Shown one piece after another: positions 47,663 to 56,734 of a DNA stretch of 64,000 nt. This DNA comes from Sphingobacteriaceae bacterium GW460-11-11-14-LB5. Lineage in GTDB: Bacteria; Bacteroidota; Bacteroidia; Sphingobacteriales; Sphingobacteriaceae. The number at the start of each line of letters is the position of its first letter. Position 1 is the stretch's first letter. The notes under the pieces were generated by a model. That model ran no database searches. It was given only the letters and a program-made list of their open reading frames with translations, and had not been told where the DNA came from. A program made the position numbers and the translations under genes. The DNA is taken from the NCBI GenBank assembly GCA_002151545.1, contig CP021237.1, forward strand, positions 3,162,001 to 3,226,000, read 5' to 3'.

Positions 47663-48355
47663 ATGAAAACGAATTTGAAAAATTTCAGCACTACAAAAAT
47701 TATACTCTCTCTCTTAGCGATAGCTTTAACCATAACTGCCTGTAAAAAAGATTTTAACAACGATCCGATAGAAGCTGCCGGTATTGGCTTTGTTCATGCA
47801 TCACCAGGAACAGCTGCGTTAGATTTTATCCTGGATAACCAAAAAATAAACAGCTTTACCTACACTAAAGATCTGGGTTACTATGCTGCTTATCCCGGAA
47901 CAAGATTAGTTGGCGTTGCTAAAAAAGACTCTTTAAAATATTTAACAACAGCTACAGCTACCTTAAAAGAAGGATCATTTTATTCGGTTTTCGTAGTAGA
48001 TACTTTAAAATCTACCAAACTTTTAATCCTGGAAGATGATTTAAAAGCACCAGAAACCGATAAGGCTAAAGTTCGTTTTGTAAACTTAAGCCCAGGTTCT
48101 GCCCCATTTGATTTAGCTATTGCCGGAACAGATGCACCATTATTTACAGCAAAAGCATTTAAAGAGTTTACCACTTTTAGCAATATTGCACCGAACGACA
48201 GTTATACTTTCCAGCTAAAACAAAGCGGAACAGTTAAAGTGAGTTTACCAGCTGTTAAAATCGAAAAAGGTAAAATTTATACCATCTGGGCTAAAGGCTT
48301 ATCAAGCAAAACCGATAGTACCGGCGTTGGGTTATCAGTGATGACAAACAAATAA
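47663..48355 (+). CDS. DUF4397 lipoprotein
   Basis: 230 residues. Lipobox LTITAC (about 22-27). Two DUF4397 Ig-like repeats follow, with GFVHASPGTAALDF (about 41-54) and VRFVNLSPGSAPFDL. Likely a surface or periplasmic protein; function unknown. The sigma gene starts about 120 bp downstream. Confidence 0.85.
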   Translation: MKTNLKNFSTTKIILSLLAIALTITACKKDFNNDPIEAAGIGFVHASPGTAALDFILDNQKINSFTYTKDLGYYAAYPGTRLVGVAKKDSLKYLTTATATLKEGSFYSVFVVDTLKSTKLLILEDDLKAPETDKAKVRFVNLSPGSAPFDLAIAGTDAPLFTAKAFKEFTTFSNIAPNDSYTFQLKQSGTVKVSLPAVKIEKGKIYTIWAKGLSSKTDSTGVGLSVMTNK

Positions 48356-48478
48356 AAAATATTTCACGCTACCTGTGGAAACGAAAATTGACACCACTCA
48401 AAAAATTGGGTGGTGTTATTTTCTTAAATTTGCAATAATTAATCATGATAAACCTTTAATAAATAGTCCTTTACAGGG

Positions 48479-49063
48479 GTGATAAAAAAAATACTCAGTT
48501 TTGAGGAAATTTTAAAAGGCTGTGTAAAAAACGACAATAGCTGTAAAGAAATGATGTATAAATCATTTTATGGCTATTTAATGGGCATAATTTTAAGGTA
48601 TACCAAGAATCCTTCGGACAGTGAAGAGCTTGTAAATGACAGTTTTATCAAGATTTTCAAACATGTTGGCGGCTTCAAAGCACCAAAAAACCCGGAAGAA
48701 TTACAGCGATCATTTAAAGGTTGGATTGCCCAGATTGCTTCGCGGACAGCAATAGACAAAATACGAAGTTCGAAAGTTCAATTTTATGTTGATGATTTAG
48801 CAGAAAGTGAACATCCGGTTACTCAGGTTTCGGTTGCTTCGGAACTACACGTTAATGATATTTTGAATTTACTAAATCACTTACCAGATACGCAGAGACT
48901 GGTATTTAACTTATATGAAATTGAGGGCTTCGCCCATGATGAAATTTCGAAGATGTTAAACATTCCTGAAAGTTCCAGTCGTGTTTACCTTACACGTTCT
49001 AAAAATAAGTTACGTACCCTTTACCTAAATACCATGGTTAATTCATACGAAAAAAATGGATAA
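48479..49063 (+). CDS. ECF-type RNA polymerase sigma factor
   Basis: 194 residues with a GTG start at 48479; no suitable ATG keeps region 2 intact. Region 2 (about 25-90) includes NPSDSEELVNDSFIKIF; region 4 (about 125-185) includes GFAHDEISKMLNIPESSSRV. It ends overlapping the next gene by 8 bp, so that gene is the expected regulator. Confidence 0.92.
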   Translation: MIKKILSFEEILKGCVKNDNSCKEMMYKSFYGYLMGIILRYTKNPSDSEELVNDSFIKIFKHVGGFKAPKNPEELQRSFKGWIAQIASRTAIDKIRSSKVQFYVDDLAESEHPVTQVSVASELHVNDILNLLNHLPDTQRLVFNLYEIEGFAHDEISKMLNIPESSSRVYLTRSKNKLRTLYLNTMVNSYEKNG

Positions 49064-50273
49064 GGAATTAATTGAGCATATCACCGCGCAACTCCAAAAC
49101 CATGAGGAAACATACCCTGATGGTGCATGGGAGCGCTTTTCGGAGAAAAAAAATAAGAGACCAGGCATCGCTTTTTGGCCTTTGTGGGCTGCTGCTGCCT
49201 TAATTTTTATCTTCGGAGGTGTATTTTTTATGCAGAACGATACAGATCAGAAAAAAGAAATTGCGATAATTAAACCTAAAGCCACGCAAAATCTGGTGGC
49301 TAAGGGGCATACAGATGCGGTTATTGAAACTCCGGCCAATCCTACTGCATTAAATGGCAGTGCAACTGCTGCAAACAACCTTGTTGCCAGTCGCCCGGCC
49401 AAAACTGTAGAAAGCATAAAACCATTATTAACACCACAAAGCGATTATACGTTTATCAATACCGAACAATTGGTTCCGGCAAATGATAATCTTTTAGATA
49501 ACAAGCTTGCGGGTACTAATCTTTCAAACCTGAAATCAAAACCGTTTGATATTTTAACGGAAAAGAAGAAACCTCAGCCAAATACGCAAACAAGTTTTGA
49601 GCGATTGCTTGCCCATGATAGTTATGTAAATCAGCAAAAACCGCCATCCAAAACAAGTGAAAATTCTAAATGGCAGCCTGATGTGTACGTAGCACCAGCG
49701 ATGGGTAATGACAATAAAGTAACCATGAACTATGGCTTTTCTTTATCGTATGCCATCGCCAACAAACTATCGATAAGCTCTGGTGTTTCTTATGCATCTA
49801 TTAGCACCACCGAATCATTAAACGCTTCTGCACCACAAACTTTATCAGGCAAAAACCTCGAGTCGGTTGATGCTAAAGTGCGTGGAATTAACGTTCCTCT
49901 GGAATTAAAATACAATATAAGTGATAAACTCTACACCAATATTGGGGTTTCTGCACTGGCTGTTTTAAACAACTCGCAACAGAATAACTACATTGTAAAC
50001 CAGGTACAGAATTTTTCTTCTACAACAGCAAATGGTTATGCGGATTCGAAAACGATGATTGTGAAAGAAAAAACTACTGAACCACAGCCTGAAGCCAATA
50101 TAGATCCTGATAAATACATCGGATTTTATAATTTCTCGTTCGGTTATAAACAAAAAATATCTAAAAAGAACAATATTGCCATCGAACCTTTTTTAAGGTT
50201 GCCGATGAAAACTTTCTCTAAAGAAAACCTCAATCTCACTAATGGCGGACTGCGTTTGAAGATTGATTTTTAA
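49056..50273 (+). CDS. Anti-sigma-like membrane protein fused to an outer-membrane-type barrel
   Basis: 405 residues. A short cytoplasmic N-terminus (about 1-33), one membrane helix (about 36-60, WPLWAAAALIFIFGGVFF), a disordered periplasmic linker (about 65-200, rich in Pro, Thr and Lys), then a C-terminal OMP_b-brl-like region (about 205-405, strands such as YGFSLSYAIANKLSISSGVSY). Overlap with the sigma gene suggests it holds the sigma factor at the inner membrane. The barrel-like end is odd for such a role. Confidence 0.75.
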   Translation: MDKELIEHITAQLQNHEETYPDGAWERFSEKKNKRPGIAFWPLWAAAALIFIFGGVFFMQNDTDQKKEIAIIKPKATQNLVAKGHTDAVIETPANPTALNGSATAANNLVASRPAKTVESIKPLLTPQSDYTFINTEQLVPANDNLLDNKLAGTNLSNLKSKPFDILTEKKKPQPNTQTSFERLLAHDSYVNQQKPPSKTSENSKWQPDVYVAPAMGNDNKVTMNYGFSLSYAIANKLSISSGVSYASISTTESLNASAPQTLSGKNLESVDAKVRGINVPLELKYNISDKLYTNIGVSALAVLNNSQQNNYIVNQVQNFSSTTANGYADSKTMIVKEKTTEPQPEANIDPDKYIGFYNFSFGYKQKISKKNNIAIEPFLRLPMKTFSKENLNLTNGGLRLKIDF

Positions 50274-50291
50274 AAAAACTAAGATATTTAG

Positions 50292-50299
50292 TATATTTG
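50292..50299 (+). promoter_or_regulatory. -7 promoter box of the Uma2 gene
   Basis: TATATTTG, full match to TAnnTTTG, 14 nt before the ATG. Confidence 0.5.
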
Positions 50300-50313
50300 G
50301 TTAAATACCTCAT

Positions 50314-50943
50314 ATGAAAAATATCAAGCCATACCCTACTGAGGAGGAGCTGCCTCCAGTTAAGACGCTTAATGAGATTGATTTCACTGCGTCTTACAGT
50401 TATGCAGATTATATGCGTTTCGAATTTGAAGAGCGCTTAGAGATCATCAAAGGGTACATTTTCGAGATGAGCCCTGCTCCTTCACGTATTCACCAAAAAA
50501 TATCGGGAAGAATTTATGTTCCAATTTACAACGCATTAAATGGCCATAAGTGTGAAGTATATTCAGCACCTTTTGATGTCCGTTTAGCAAAGAAAACCCA
50601 GGAGGATAAAGAAGTTTTCACGGTAGTACAGCCCGATATTGTGGTGGTTTGCGATCAGACTAAACTGGATAAACGCGGATGCATAGGTGCACCTGATATT
50701 GTTGTCGAAATTTTATCTCCAGGCAACAATAAAAAAGAACTGATCAACAAATACGAGGTTTATGAAGAAGCAGGCGTTAAAGAATACTGGATCGTAAGTC
50801 CTTCGGAAAAGACTTTTTTCAGGTACATCCTTGATGATAAAGGCAAGTTTCAGCCCACCAAACTGTTAACCGTTGGTGAAAAGGTAAGCACACCGATTAT
50901 GCCCGGGTTTTTACTTGTTCTGGAAGAGGTTTTTCAAGATTAA
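50314..50943 (+). CDS. Uma2 family (DUF820) putative nuclease-fold protein
   Basis: 209 residues. The PD-(D/E)XK-like core shows ERLEIIKGYIFEMSPAPSRIH (split over about 43-63), VVQPDIVVVCDQTK and PDIVVEILSPGN (about 127-138), then KYEVYEEAGVKEYWIV. Enzyme activity of the family is unproven. A strong palindrome follows. Confidence 0.88.
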   Translation: MKNIKPYPTEEELPPVKTLNEIDFTASYSYADYMRFEFEERLEIIKGYIFEMSPAPSRIHQKISGRIYVPIYNALNGHKCEVYSAPFDVRLAKKTQEDKEVFTVVQPDIVVVCDQTKLDKRGCIGAPDIVVEILSPGNNKKELINKYEVYEEAGVKEYWIVSPSEKTFFRYILDDKGKFQPTKLLTVGEKVSTPIMPGFLLVLEEVFQD

Positions 50944-50959
50944 TTATGCACATATAACG

Positions 50960-51010
50960 AAAGAAGTCAAGTTTACATAGCAAAGTGGCTATCTAAAACT
51001 TGACTTCTTT
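50960..51010. terminator. Bidirectional terminator hairpin
   Basis: Perfect 15-bp arms AAAGAAGTCAAGTTT (50960-50974) and its complement (50996-51010) with a 21-nt loop, between convergent genes. Confidence 0.85.
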
Positions 51011-51031
51011 GAAAATCGTTTATATTATTAA

Positions 51032-51538
51032 TTAGTGACCTGAATGACCATCCGCTCCGTGCGCATGACCATGAGCCAATTCATCTTGAGTAGCTTCACG
51101 TACATTCAAAATCACACCATTAAATACCAGGTTTTTACCAGCCATTGGGTGGTTTAAATCAACTGAAATGGTTTCGTCGTGAACAGCTGTAACACCTGCT
51201 CTAAACTGGTTACCATTGTTATCTTGCAATGGAATTACATCACCTACATTTGGCAATTCGCCACCAGCTTCAGTAAACATCGTTTTTGGCAAATCGGCGA
51301 AAGCACCCGGATCGATATCGCCATAACCATCTGCAGCAGATAGCTCGAAGCCATATTCATCACCAGTTTTTAAACCAGTTAAATGCTCTTCAAATTTAGG
51401 CAACATCATGCCTACGCCATATAAAAATACTAAAGGATTTTGTTCGTCAGCTTTTTCGACAAAAACTTGTTGTCCTTCTTCGTTAGTAGTATGCAATTCG
51501 TAAGTTAACGCTACTACAGAGTTTGGTGAAATATTCAT
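51032..51538 (-). CDS. slyD: FKBP-type peptidyl-prolyl isomerase, SlyD-like
   Basis: 168 residues. SlyD-type FKBP core with an inserted IF chaperone domain: the start VVALTYELHTTNEEG, then PLVFLYGVGMMLPKFEEHL (about 31-49), and DLNHPMAGKNLVFNGVI (about 125-141). The tail is His-rich (GHAHGADGHSGH), as in nickel-binding SlyD. It assists protein folding and metal handling in the cytoplasm. The relic 11 bp upstream of its ATG shows that it once followed the DUF255 gene directly. Confidence 0.93.
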   Translation of the reverse strand: MNISPNSVVALTYELHTTNEEGQQVFVEKADEQNPLVFLYGVGMMLPKFEEHLTGLKTGDEYGFELSAADGYGDIDPGAFADLPKTMFTEAGGELPNVGDVIPLQDNNGNQFRAGVTAVHDETISVDLNHPMAGKNLVFNGVILNVREATQDELAHGHAHGADGHSGH

Positions 51539-51622
51539 TTAAATTAATTTATTGTAAATACTCTAATGCGTCCTCAACAGTTTTAACCGGCAACTGGCAT
51601 ACTTTATTTCGGCAAATATTTA
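51528..51622 (-). repeat. Left flanking direct repeat: yyaL-end relic beside intact slyD start
   Basis: Positions 51549-51622 read on the minus strand encode [22 protein letters not shown]-stop, matching the last 22 codons of the DUF255 gene at 53290 with a few changes. The repeat extends through the slyD start (GTGAAATATTCA, 51528-51539). The right copy is at 53272-53358. Confidence 0.85.
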
Positions 51623-51779
51623 TTAAACTTGTTTAAGTGCTTTTAAATATTGCTAGGCAAAGATAAGTTAATTATTTACCTAACAAAAAAGATGAGCTGA
51701 TTGTTCAGAAAAGAAGATGTTTTTTAGTACTAGTACGAAAAGTAATACCTTTTTCTCCTATTGGAAAAAGATAGATTGA

Positions 51780-52304
51780 CTAGCCGTATTTCAATTTGAA
51801 TTTCTCACCAATCCTCTCCAGCCTTATTCTATTTTCTTTCTGTGCTTTTGTAATAACATCGTGGTACCGGTTGGTTTTAACTACTAACTTTTTTTCATCG
51901 TAATCAAACATTAATATACCTAAAAGTCGGTTTACTTCAGAGATTGAGCTGTAGATTTCCGTAAACTCTAGCATCTCCTTACTATCTAAAATGATGAATA
52001 ATTTATAGTATGAAGCAGTAAACTTATTATGAGTTGGTATAACATATTCATCCACTTCTTTACCTTTAATCTTGTGAGAAAGAATATCAAAATATGGAAG
52101 CTGTATCCAGCATAATTCTGAAGCTGTATAACATTCAATAAAATTATTCATTGATTCCACCTTTAAATTCTGAAAAAGTGAATGCCTTAATTCATCCTTT
52201 TTATCCTTTTTGTTGAAATATCTATTAGCAAAAAATGAAATTATACCAATTACAGTAGCGAATTGAAAACCATATGTTTTAAAGAGAGTTTCGATAATTA
52301 ACAT
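51780..52304 (-). CDS. Unknown membrane-anchored protein (insert gene 1)
   Basis: 174 residues. One N-terminal membrane helix (about 10-28, FQFATVIGIISFFANRYF), then a charged, mainly helical cytoplasmic part. No domain is recognised. It is AT-rich with many ATA/TTA codons compared with neighbours, and lies in the 1.7-kb insert. An effector or immunity role is possible but unsupported. Confidence 0.7.
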   Translation of the reverse strand: MLIIETLFKTYGFQFATVIGIISFFANRYFNKKDKKDELRHSLFQNLKVESMNNFIECYTASELCWIQLPYFDILSHKIKGKEVDEYVIPTHNKFTASYYKLFIILDSKEMLEFTEIYSSISEVNRLLGILMFDYDEKKLVVKTNRYHDVITKAQKENRIRLERIGEKFKLKYG

Positions 52305-52365
52305 ATCTGATAGATTTGATAATACTTAAAGTATTTAGACGACAGAAAAAAATGGATAAGGCAAC

Positions 52366-52477
52366 AAAAAAGAAAACCCCCAGTTAAGGGGGTTTAGTGA
52401 GACTGACCAGAATTTTATCCTGCCCTTTGCAAGGCTGTCCAGATTGTTATCCTGTCTCAAATACTGATACAAATATA
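52366..52477 (-). ncRNA. Candidate small RNA 2, inside the insert
   Basis: On the minus strand TATATTTG (52470-52477) is followed about 95 nt later by a hairpin AAACCCCC / GGGGGTTT and a T-rich tract. The middle has a GAGAC/GTCTC closing pair and two near-repeats AGGATAACAATCTGG and AGGATAAAATTCTGG that flank CCTTGCA. No gene feeds this terminator except the unknown gene at 52581, which starts 660 bp upstream; leader or terminator of that gene is the main alternative. Confidence 0.45.
52374..52395 (-). terminator. Intrinsic terminator
   Basis: Eight-bp AAACCCCC / GGGGGTTT stem, 6-nt loop, T-rich side on the minus strand (TTTTCTTTTTTG). Confidence 0.75.
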
Positions 52478-52580
52478 AATATTACTTTATATTTTTATGT
52501 ATATTATTACAAAAATATTTGTAAAATGTTTTGCAAATATTTTTAAAGCTTAATAAATATTAATAACAATTAATCGAAAT

Positions 52581-53138
52581 TTAATGAGTACACTCACTGA
52601 CTAATAACATCTTAGCCTTTTCTAGACGTATTAGTGTAGAGGTTTCATCGGGATGAAGTATTAGTTGATACTGCCCATCACTCAATTTAAAACCACCAAT
52701 TTTCATCGCAGTTTTTAGAGTAACTTCAAACTTATTTAGTCCAAGATAATGGTATTCAGCAACAACATTTAATGGTAGTTCGCCTTCAACTTCTTTCGTC
52801 AAAACAATCCTCTCTGGTCTTGGTACAACTTCAAAATTAACAAAAGAAAAAGTTTTGTTCTTTATAGAATAATAAAATAAATGTCTCCCAGCTTCAACAA
52901 GTAATGATTTTACAGTATCACTTTCGATTCCGTCACGTTTACCTTCTTGGTCTCCATGTTGTTGCCTGTCAAAATAATGTTTATCAAAATAAATATCAAT
53001 TTCAATGTGTTCGGCAGTAGTTGAAATTTTCTTTGCGTTTTCTGAACTTTTGTTTTTTACAAATGCTTCAACATCTACAACTACTTCACCAACCTTGGAG
53101 GAATAGTCAATTCTTTTACGTTTGTTTTTACTTTGCAC
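52581..53138 (-). CDS. Unknown protein (insert gene 2)
   Basis: 185 residues with a GTG start at 53138. A basic N-terminus (KNKRKRIDYSSK) precedes an alpha/beta region with FDKHYFDRQQHGDQEGKRDG (about 51-70), then a beta-rich end (LNVVAEYHYLGLNKFEVTLK, about 123-142). The strand order and conserved-looking His/Arg loosely recall small BECR/RelE-type nucleases, but this is only a guess. No partner antitoxin is adjacent on the same operon. AT-rich, within the insert. Confidence 0.65.
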   Translation of the reverse strand: MQSKNKRKRIDYSSKVGEVVVDVEAFVKNKSSENAKKISTTAEHIEIDIYFDKHYFDRQQHGDQEGKRDGIESDTVKSLLVEAGRHLFYYSIKNKTFSFVNFEVVPRPERIVLTKEVEGELPLNVVAEYHYLGLNKFEVTLKTAMKIGGFKLSDGQYQLILHPDETSTLIRLEKAKMLLVSECTH

Positions 53139-53271
53139 GTTATCATTTAGTCTATGACAAAGATAAGTATAACTTTTAAAACCTTGATTGTATAAACTTA
53201 AAGTTAAGAAGAAGTTATCTACATTAATACCGCAAATTTTAAAGTTCCTATCAAAGAATAACTGCTCGGTT

Positions 53272-53358
53272 GTGAAATATTCAGATTTTTTATTGTAAAT
53301 ACTCTAATGCCTCCTCCACTGTCCTTACAGGCAACTGGCATACTTTATTTCGGCAAAT
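53272..53358 (-). repeat. Right flanking direct repeat: intact yyaL end beside slyD-start relic
   Basis: It matches 51528-51622 at an offset of about 1741-1744 bp. It contains the real end of the DUF255 gene (stop at 53290) followed on the minus strand by CTGAATATTTCAC, a decayed form of the slyD start ATGAATATTTCAC. Confidence 0.8.
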
Positions 53359-55299
53359 ATAAACTTTTGTTTCATTGCTTTGCTTACCTTTTAACAGCGG
53401 TAGGTTACTTTTTGTTCCGCCCAATGTAATTTTGTTCGGAATATAATGTCCGCTTAATGCTAATTTAACAACATCCGTTTTTAAACCGGTAATGGCAATT
53501 TCATTTATGCCGAAAATTTCGTTTAACAATTGAATGGCCCAGTTTGAATAGGCAGAACCATAGGTTTTTATCTTCGGATGAACCGCAGCAAGCATTTCTG
53601 AAGCTTTTTCAGTGTATTGTTCTACATCAAAAAGCAAACCCAGTTGCTGCAAATTCTGCGCCATGGTAGAATTTGAAGCCGGAATTACATTATCCATTAC
53701 TTCATGTTTGCGGGCAATTAAATCCTCACTTTCGGCAGAAGTATAGAAAAACATTGGCGAATCTGCATCTGTAAAATTAGCGATCACATAATCGGTTAAT
53801 GATTTTGCTTCTTCTAACCATATCTCCTCAAAATCAGCTTCATACAGGGCAATTAGCGCTTCAATAAAAAAAGCGTAATCGTCTAAGAAACCCGTAATAG
53901 AAGCCTTTCCGTTTTTATAATTGCGGTATAAGCCACCATTTTCTGATTTTAAGTGCGTTAAAATAAAATTGGCGGCAGCTGAAGCTTTTTCATAATAGGA
54001 TTTTTGATTTAACACTTCTGCTGCATCGGCTAAAGCTTTAATCATCATCCCATTCCAGGCCGTTAAACATTTATCATCCAACCCCGGACGGATCCTTTTA
54101 CTCCTAACCGCTAGTAATTTTGCTTTAGCTGACTTTACTTTATCATGAAGTACTGCTGCATCAATATTAAATTTTGCAAGCAGGTCATCATCGCTAATCG
54201 TTTTACGTAAAATATTGGTTTGCTCCTCTTCCCAGTTGCCTTCTTCGGTAATGTTGTAATAAGCGCCAATCAACTGGGCATCTTCGCCTAAAACCTCATT
54301 GAATTCACTTTTATCCCAAATGTAAAATTTGCCTTCTACCCCTTCGCTATCAGCATCCAGTGCCGAATAAAACAATCCATCTGCTGAAGTCATCTCATCG
54401 AAAACCCAATTTATCGTTTCAACAACGGTTTGTTTAAAAGAATCGAATTTAGTGCATTGATAGGCCTCAGCATATAAACTGATCAGTTGCGCATTATCAT
54501 AGAGCATTTTTTCAAAATGTGGCACGTGCCATTTATCATCAACCGAATAACGGGCAAAACCACCGCCGATCTGATCATAAATACCACCACGGCTCATTTC
54601 TTCGAGGGTATGGCATACAGCGGTAAAAACTGACTCATCATCCTTTAAAAAGCCATATCGCAATAAAAAGACCCAGTTATTGGGTAAAGGGAATTTTGGT
54701 GCACGGTTATATCCCCCGAAGCCAATATCGAAATGACGTTTCCAGGGATCGATAATTTCAGTTAAATGTTCATGGCTATATGCTTCTGCTGTACCTGCAG
54801 GGATTATCTTTTCGCTGTCTTTAATGCCCGAAGTTAACCGTTCTGCATATTGAATGGCCTTATCAGGTTCGTTGGCCCAAAGTGCAGCCACATTTTCCAG
54901 AATATTGATCCAATCATTTTTACGGAAATAAGTCCCACCATAAATCGGGCGCTGATCGGGCAAACAGATACAATTTAATGGCCAGCCTCCACTACCAGTC
55001 ATGAGTTGGATGGCATACATATAAATCTGGTCAATATCCGGACGCTCTTCACGATCGACCTTAATGCAGATAAAATGTCGGTTCATCACTTCGGCAACTT
55101 CATGATTCTCGAAACTTTCACGCTCCATTACATGGCACCAATGACAAGCCGAATAGCCGATACTAACCAATATCAGTTTGTTTTCCGCTTTGGCTTTTTC
55201 TAATGCTTCTGCGCCCCATTCGTACCAATTAACCGGGTTATGGGCATGTTGTAGCAAATATGGCGACGAAGCGTGGATTAAATTATTGGTATCAGACAT
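53290..55299 (-). CDS. DUF255 thioredoxin-domain protein (YyaL/SPATA20 type)
   Basis: 669 residues, full length. The N-terminal thioredoxin-like domain has [14 protein letters not shown] (about 49-62) with a CxxC pair, and a six-hairpin glycosidase-like (alpha/alpha)6 domain follows (about 200-600). The C-terminus [11 protein letters not shown] carries another Cys pair. Cellular role unknown. Its end is duplicated at 51549, showing the old junction with slyD. Confidence 0.93.
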   Translation of the reverse strand: MSDTNNLIHASSPYLLQHAHNPVNWYEWGAEALEKAKAENKLILVSIGYSACHWCHVMERESFENHEVAEVMNRHFICIKVDREERPDIDQIYMYAIQLMTGSGGWPLNCICLPDQRPIYGGTYFRKNDWINILENVAALWANEPDKAIQYAERLTSGIKDSEKIIPAGTAEAYSHEHLTEIIDPWKRHFDIGFGGYNRAPKFPLPNNWVFLLRYGFLKDDESVFTAVCHTLEEMSRGGIYDQIGGGFARYSVDDKWHVPHFEKMLYDNAQLISLYAEAYQCTKFDSFKQTVVETINWVFDEMTSADGLFYSALDADSEGVEGKFYIWDKSEFNEVLGEDAQLIGAYYNITEEGNWEEEQTNILRKTISDDDLLAKFNIDAAVLHDKVKSAKAKLLAVRSKRIRPGLDDKCLTAWNGMMIKALADAAEVLNQKSYYEKASAAANFILTHLKSENGGLYRNYKNGKASITGFLDDYAFFIEALIALYEADFEEIWLEEAKSLTDYVIANFTDADSPMFFYTSAESEDLIARKHEVMDNVIPASNSTMAQNLQQLGLLFDVEQYTEKASEMLAAVHPKIKTYGSAYSNWAIQLLNEIFGINEIAITGLKTDVVKLALSGHYIPNKITLGGTKSNLPLLKGKQSNETKVYICRNKVCQLPVRTVEEALEYLQ

Positions 55300-55560
55300 G
55301 GCTGCTAATGTAAAATGTAAGTGGGAAAAGGAATTTTAATTTGAGGCGTAAATCTATTAATAATCTACAAACCTGTTTCTATTTAGTTTTTGTTTTTATA
55401 CTTTAGTTGGAAATCTAAATGATGAATGGAATTAAGCACAAATGAGCTATTTAATTGGAATATGATGCATTGCATTATGAATTGAATTGTACACATTATC
55501 GGCTTCTATCCCGATTTGCAAACCTTACACCTTCAACCTTATACCTTCGACCTTAAAAAA

Positions 55561-56658
55561 ATGAAAATCACCCATACCGAAATATACCGCTTTAGCATCC
55601 CCATGGAACCTTTTGTGATTGCAACCGGAACCATGCATTTTGCCCAGAATGTATTGATCAGGATTTACACTGATGCTGGCATTCACGGCATTGGAGAGTG
55701 TTCCGCTTTCCCGATGATTGTTGGTGAAACGCAGGAAACCTGTATTGCCATGGCTAAAGATTTCGCCGCCATTTTAAAGGGCAAAGATCCGTTAGATATT
55801 CCTGAACGGATGAACGATTTATTGGGTTATGCAGATCATAACCATACCATTAAAAGCGCTTTTGATATGGCATTATTCGATATTGCAGCGAAAAACGCCA
55901 AATTACCACTGTATAAATTTCTCGGCGGAACCAAACGCAGCATTGAAACCGATATGACCATTGGTATCGACACGCCAGCGGGAATGGCTACAACAGCTTT
56001 AAAATATAAGAGCCAGGGTTGCCGCATATTAAAGATTAAGCTGGGTAAAAAAGTACATGATGATATCGAAAGGGTAAAACATATCCGCGAAGCGGTTGGT
56101 GAAGATTTGATTTTACGCCTGGATGCCAATCAGGGCTGGAGTTTTGATGATGCTTTATTTGCTTTAGGCGAATTAGCGCAGTACAACATTGAGTTTTGCG
56201 AACAACCCATGCGAACCTGGTACGATGATCAATTACCAGAACTGAATGTAAATTCGCCGATTAAACTAATGGCCGATGAAAGCTGTTACAACCATCACGA
56301 TGCCCGAAAATTGATCAATAGCCAATCAACAACTTATTTAAACATTAAATTTTCGAAATCTGGGGGCATTTTAGAAGCGCAAAAAATCCATGAAGAAGCT
56401 TTGCAACGAGGCGTAAAATGCATGATCGGTAGCATGCTCGAAACCCGCATTGCATTAAGTGCCAACTTACATTTTGCATTGGCCAGTCCTAATGTTGAGT
56501 TTTTTGACTTAGATACGGCACTATTGGGGCACCTGGTCGACCCTGTGGTGGGTGGCTTAACTTATAACGGTTACTTTCTTGATGTTCCCGAAGAAATTGG
56601 TATTGGTGCCGAGGCAGATGAGTTTTTCCTAGAGAAATGTGAAAGCTGGACGGTTTAG
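55561..56658 (+). CDS. Dipeptide epimerase (enolase superfamily)
   Basis: 365 residues from the ATG at 55561; the longer frame from 55516 runs into simple-repeat DNA. Catalytic Lys pair in LKIKLGKK (about 156-163), metal ligands in RLDANQGW (about 187), EQP and ADES, and second Lys in KFSKSGG (about 262-268). It likely epimerises L-Ala-D/L-Glu or a related dipeptide from peptidoglycan recycling. A GH25 lysozyme gene lies convergent downstream. Confidence 0.9.
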   Translation: MKITHTEIYRFSIPMEPFVIATGTMHFAQNVLIRIYTDAGIHGIGECSAFPMIVGETQETCIAMAKDFAAILKGKDPLDIPERMNDLLGYADHNHTIKSAFDMALFDIAAKNAKLPLYKFLGGTKRSIETDMTIGIDTPAGMATTALKYKSQGCRILKIKLGKKVHDDIERVKHIREAVGEDLILRLDANQGWSFDDALFALGELAQYNIEFCEQPMRTWYDDQLPELNVNSPIKLMADESCYNHHDARKLINSQSTTYLNIKFSKSGGILEAQKIHEEALQRGVKCMIGSMLETRIALSANLHFALASPNVEFFDLDTALLGHLVDPVVGGLTYNGYFLDVPEEIGIGAEADEFFLEKCESWTV

Positions 56659-56734
56659 CTGTACTAGTTTGGAGTTGAGCGTTTGGCGTTTGGAGTCGGT
56701 TAACCGATTTAAACAATTAACCAGTTAACCTCAT

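Noticed and set aside
51780..53138. Toxin-antitoxin pair in the insert
   Set aside because: The two genes are 276 bp apart and neither shows a clear toxin or antitoxin domain, so the label is not supported.
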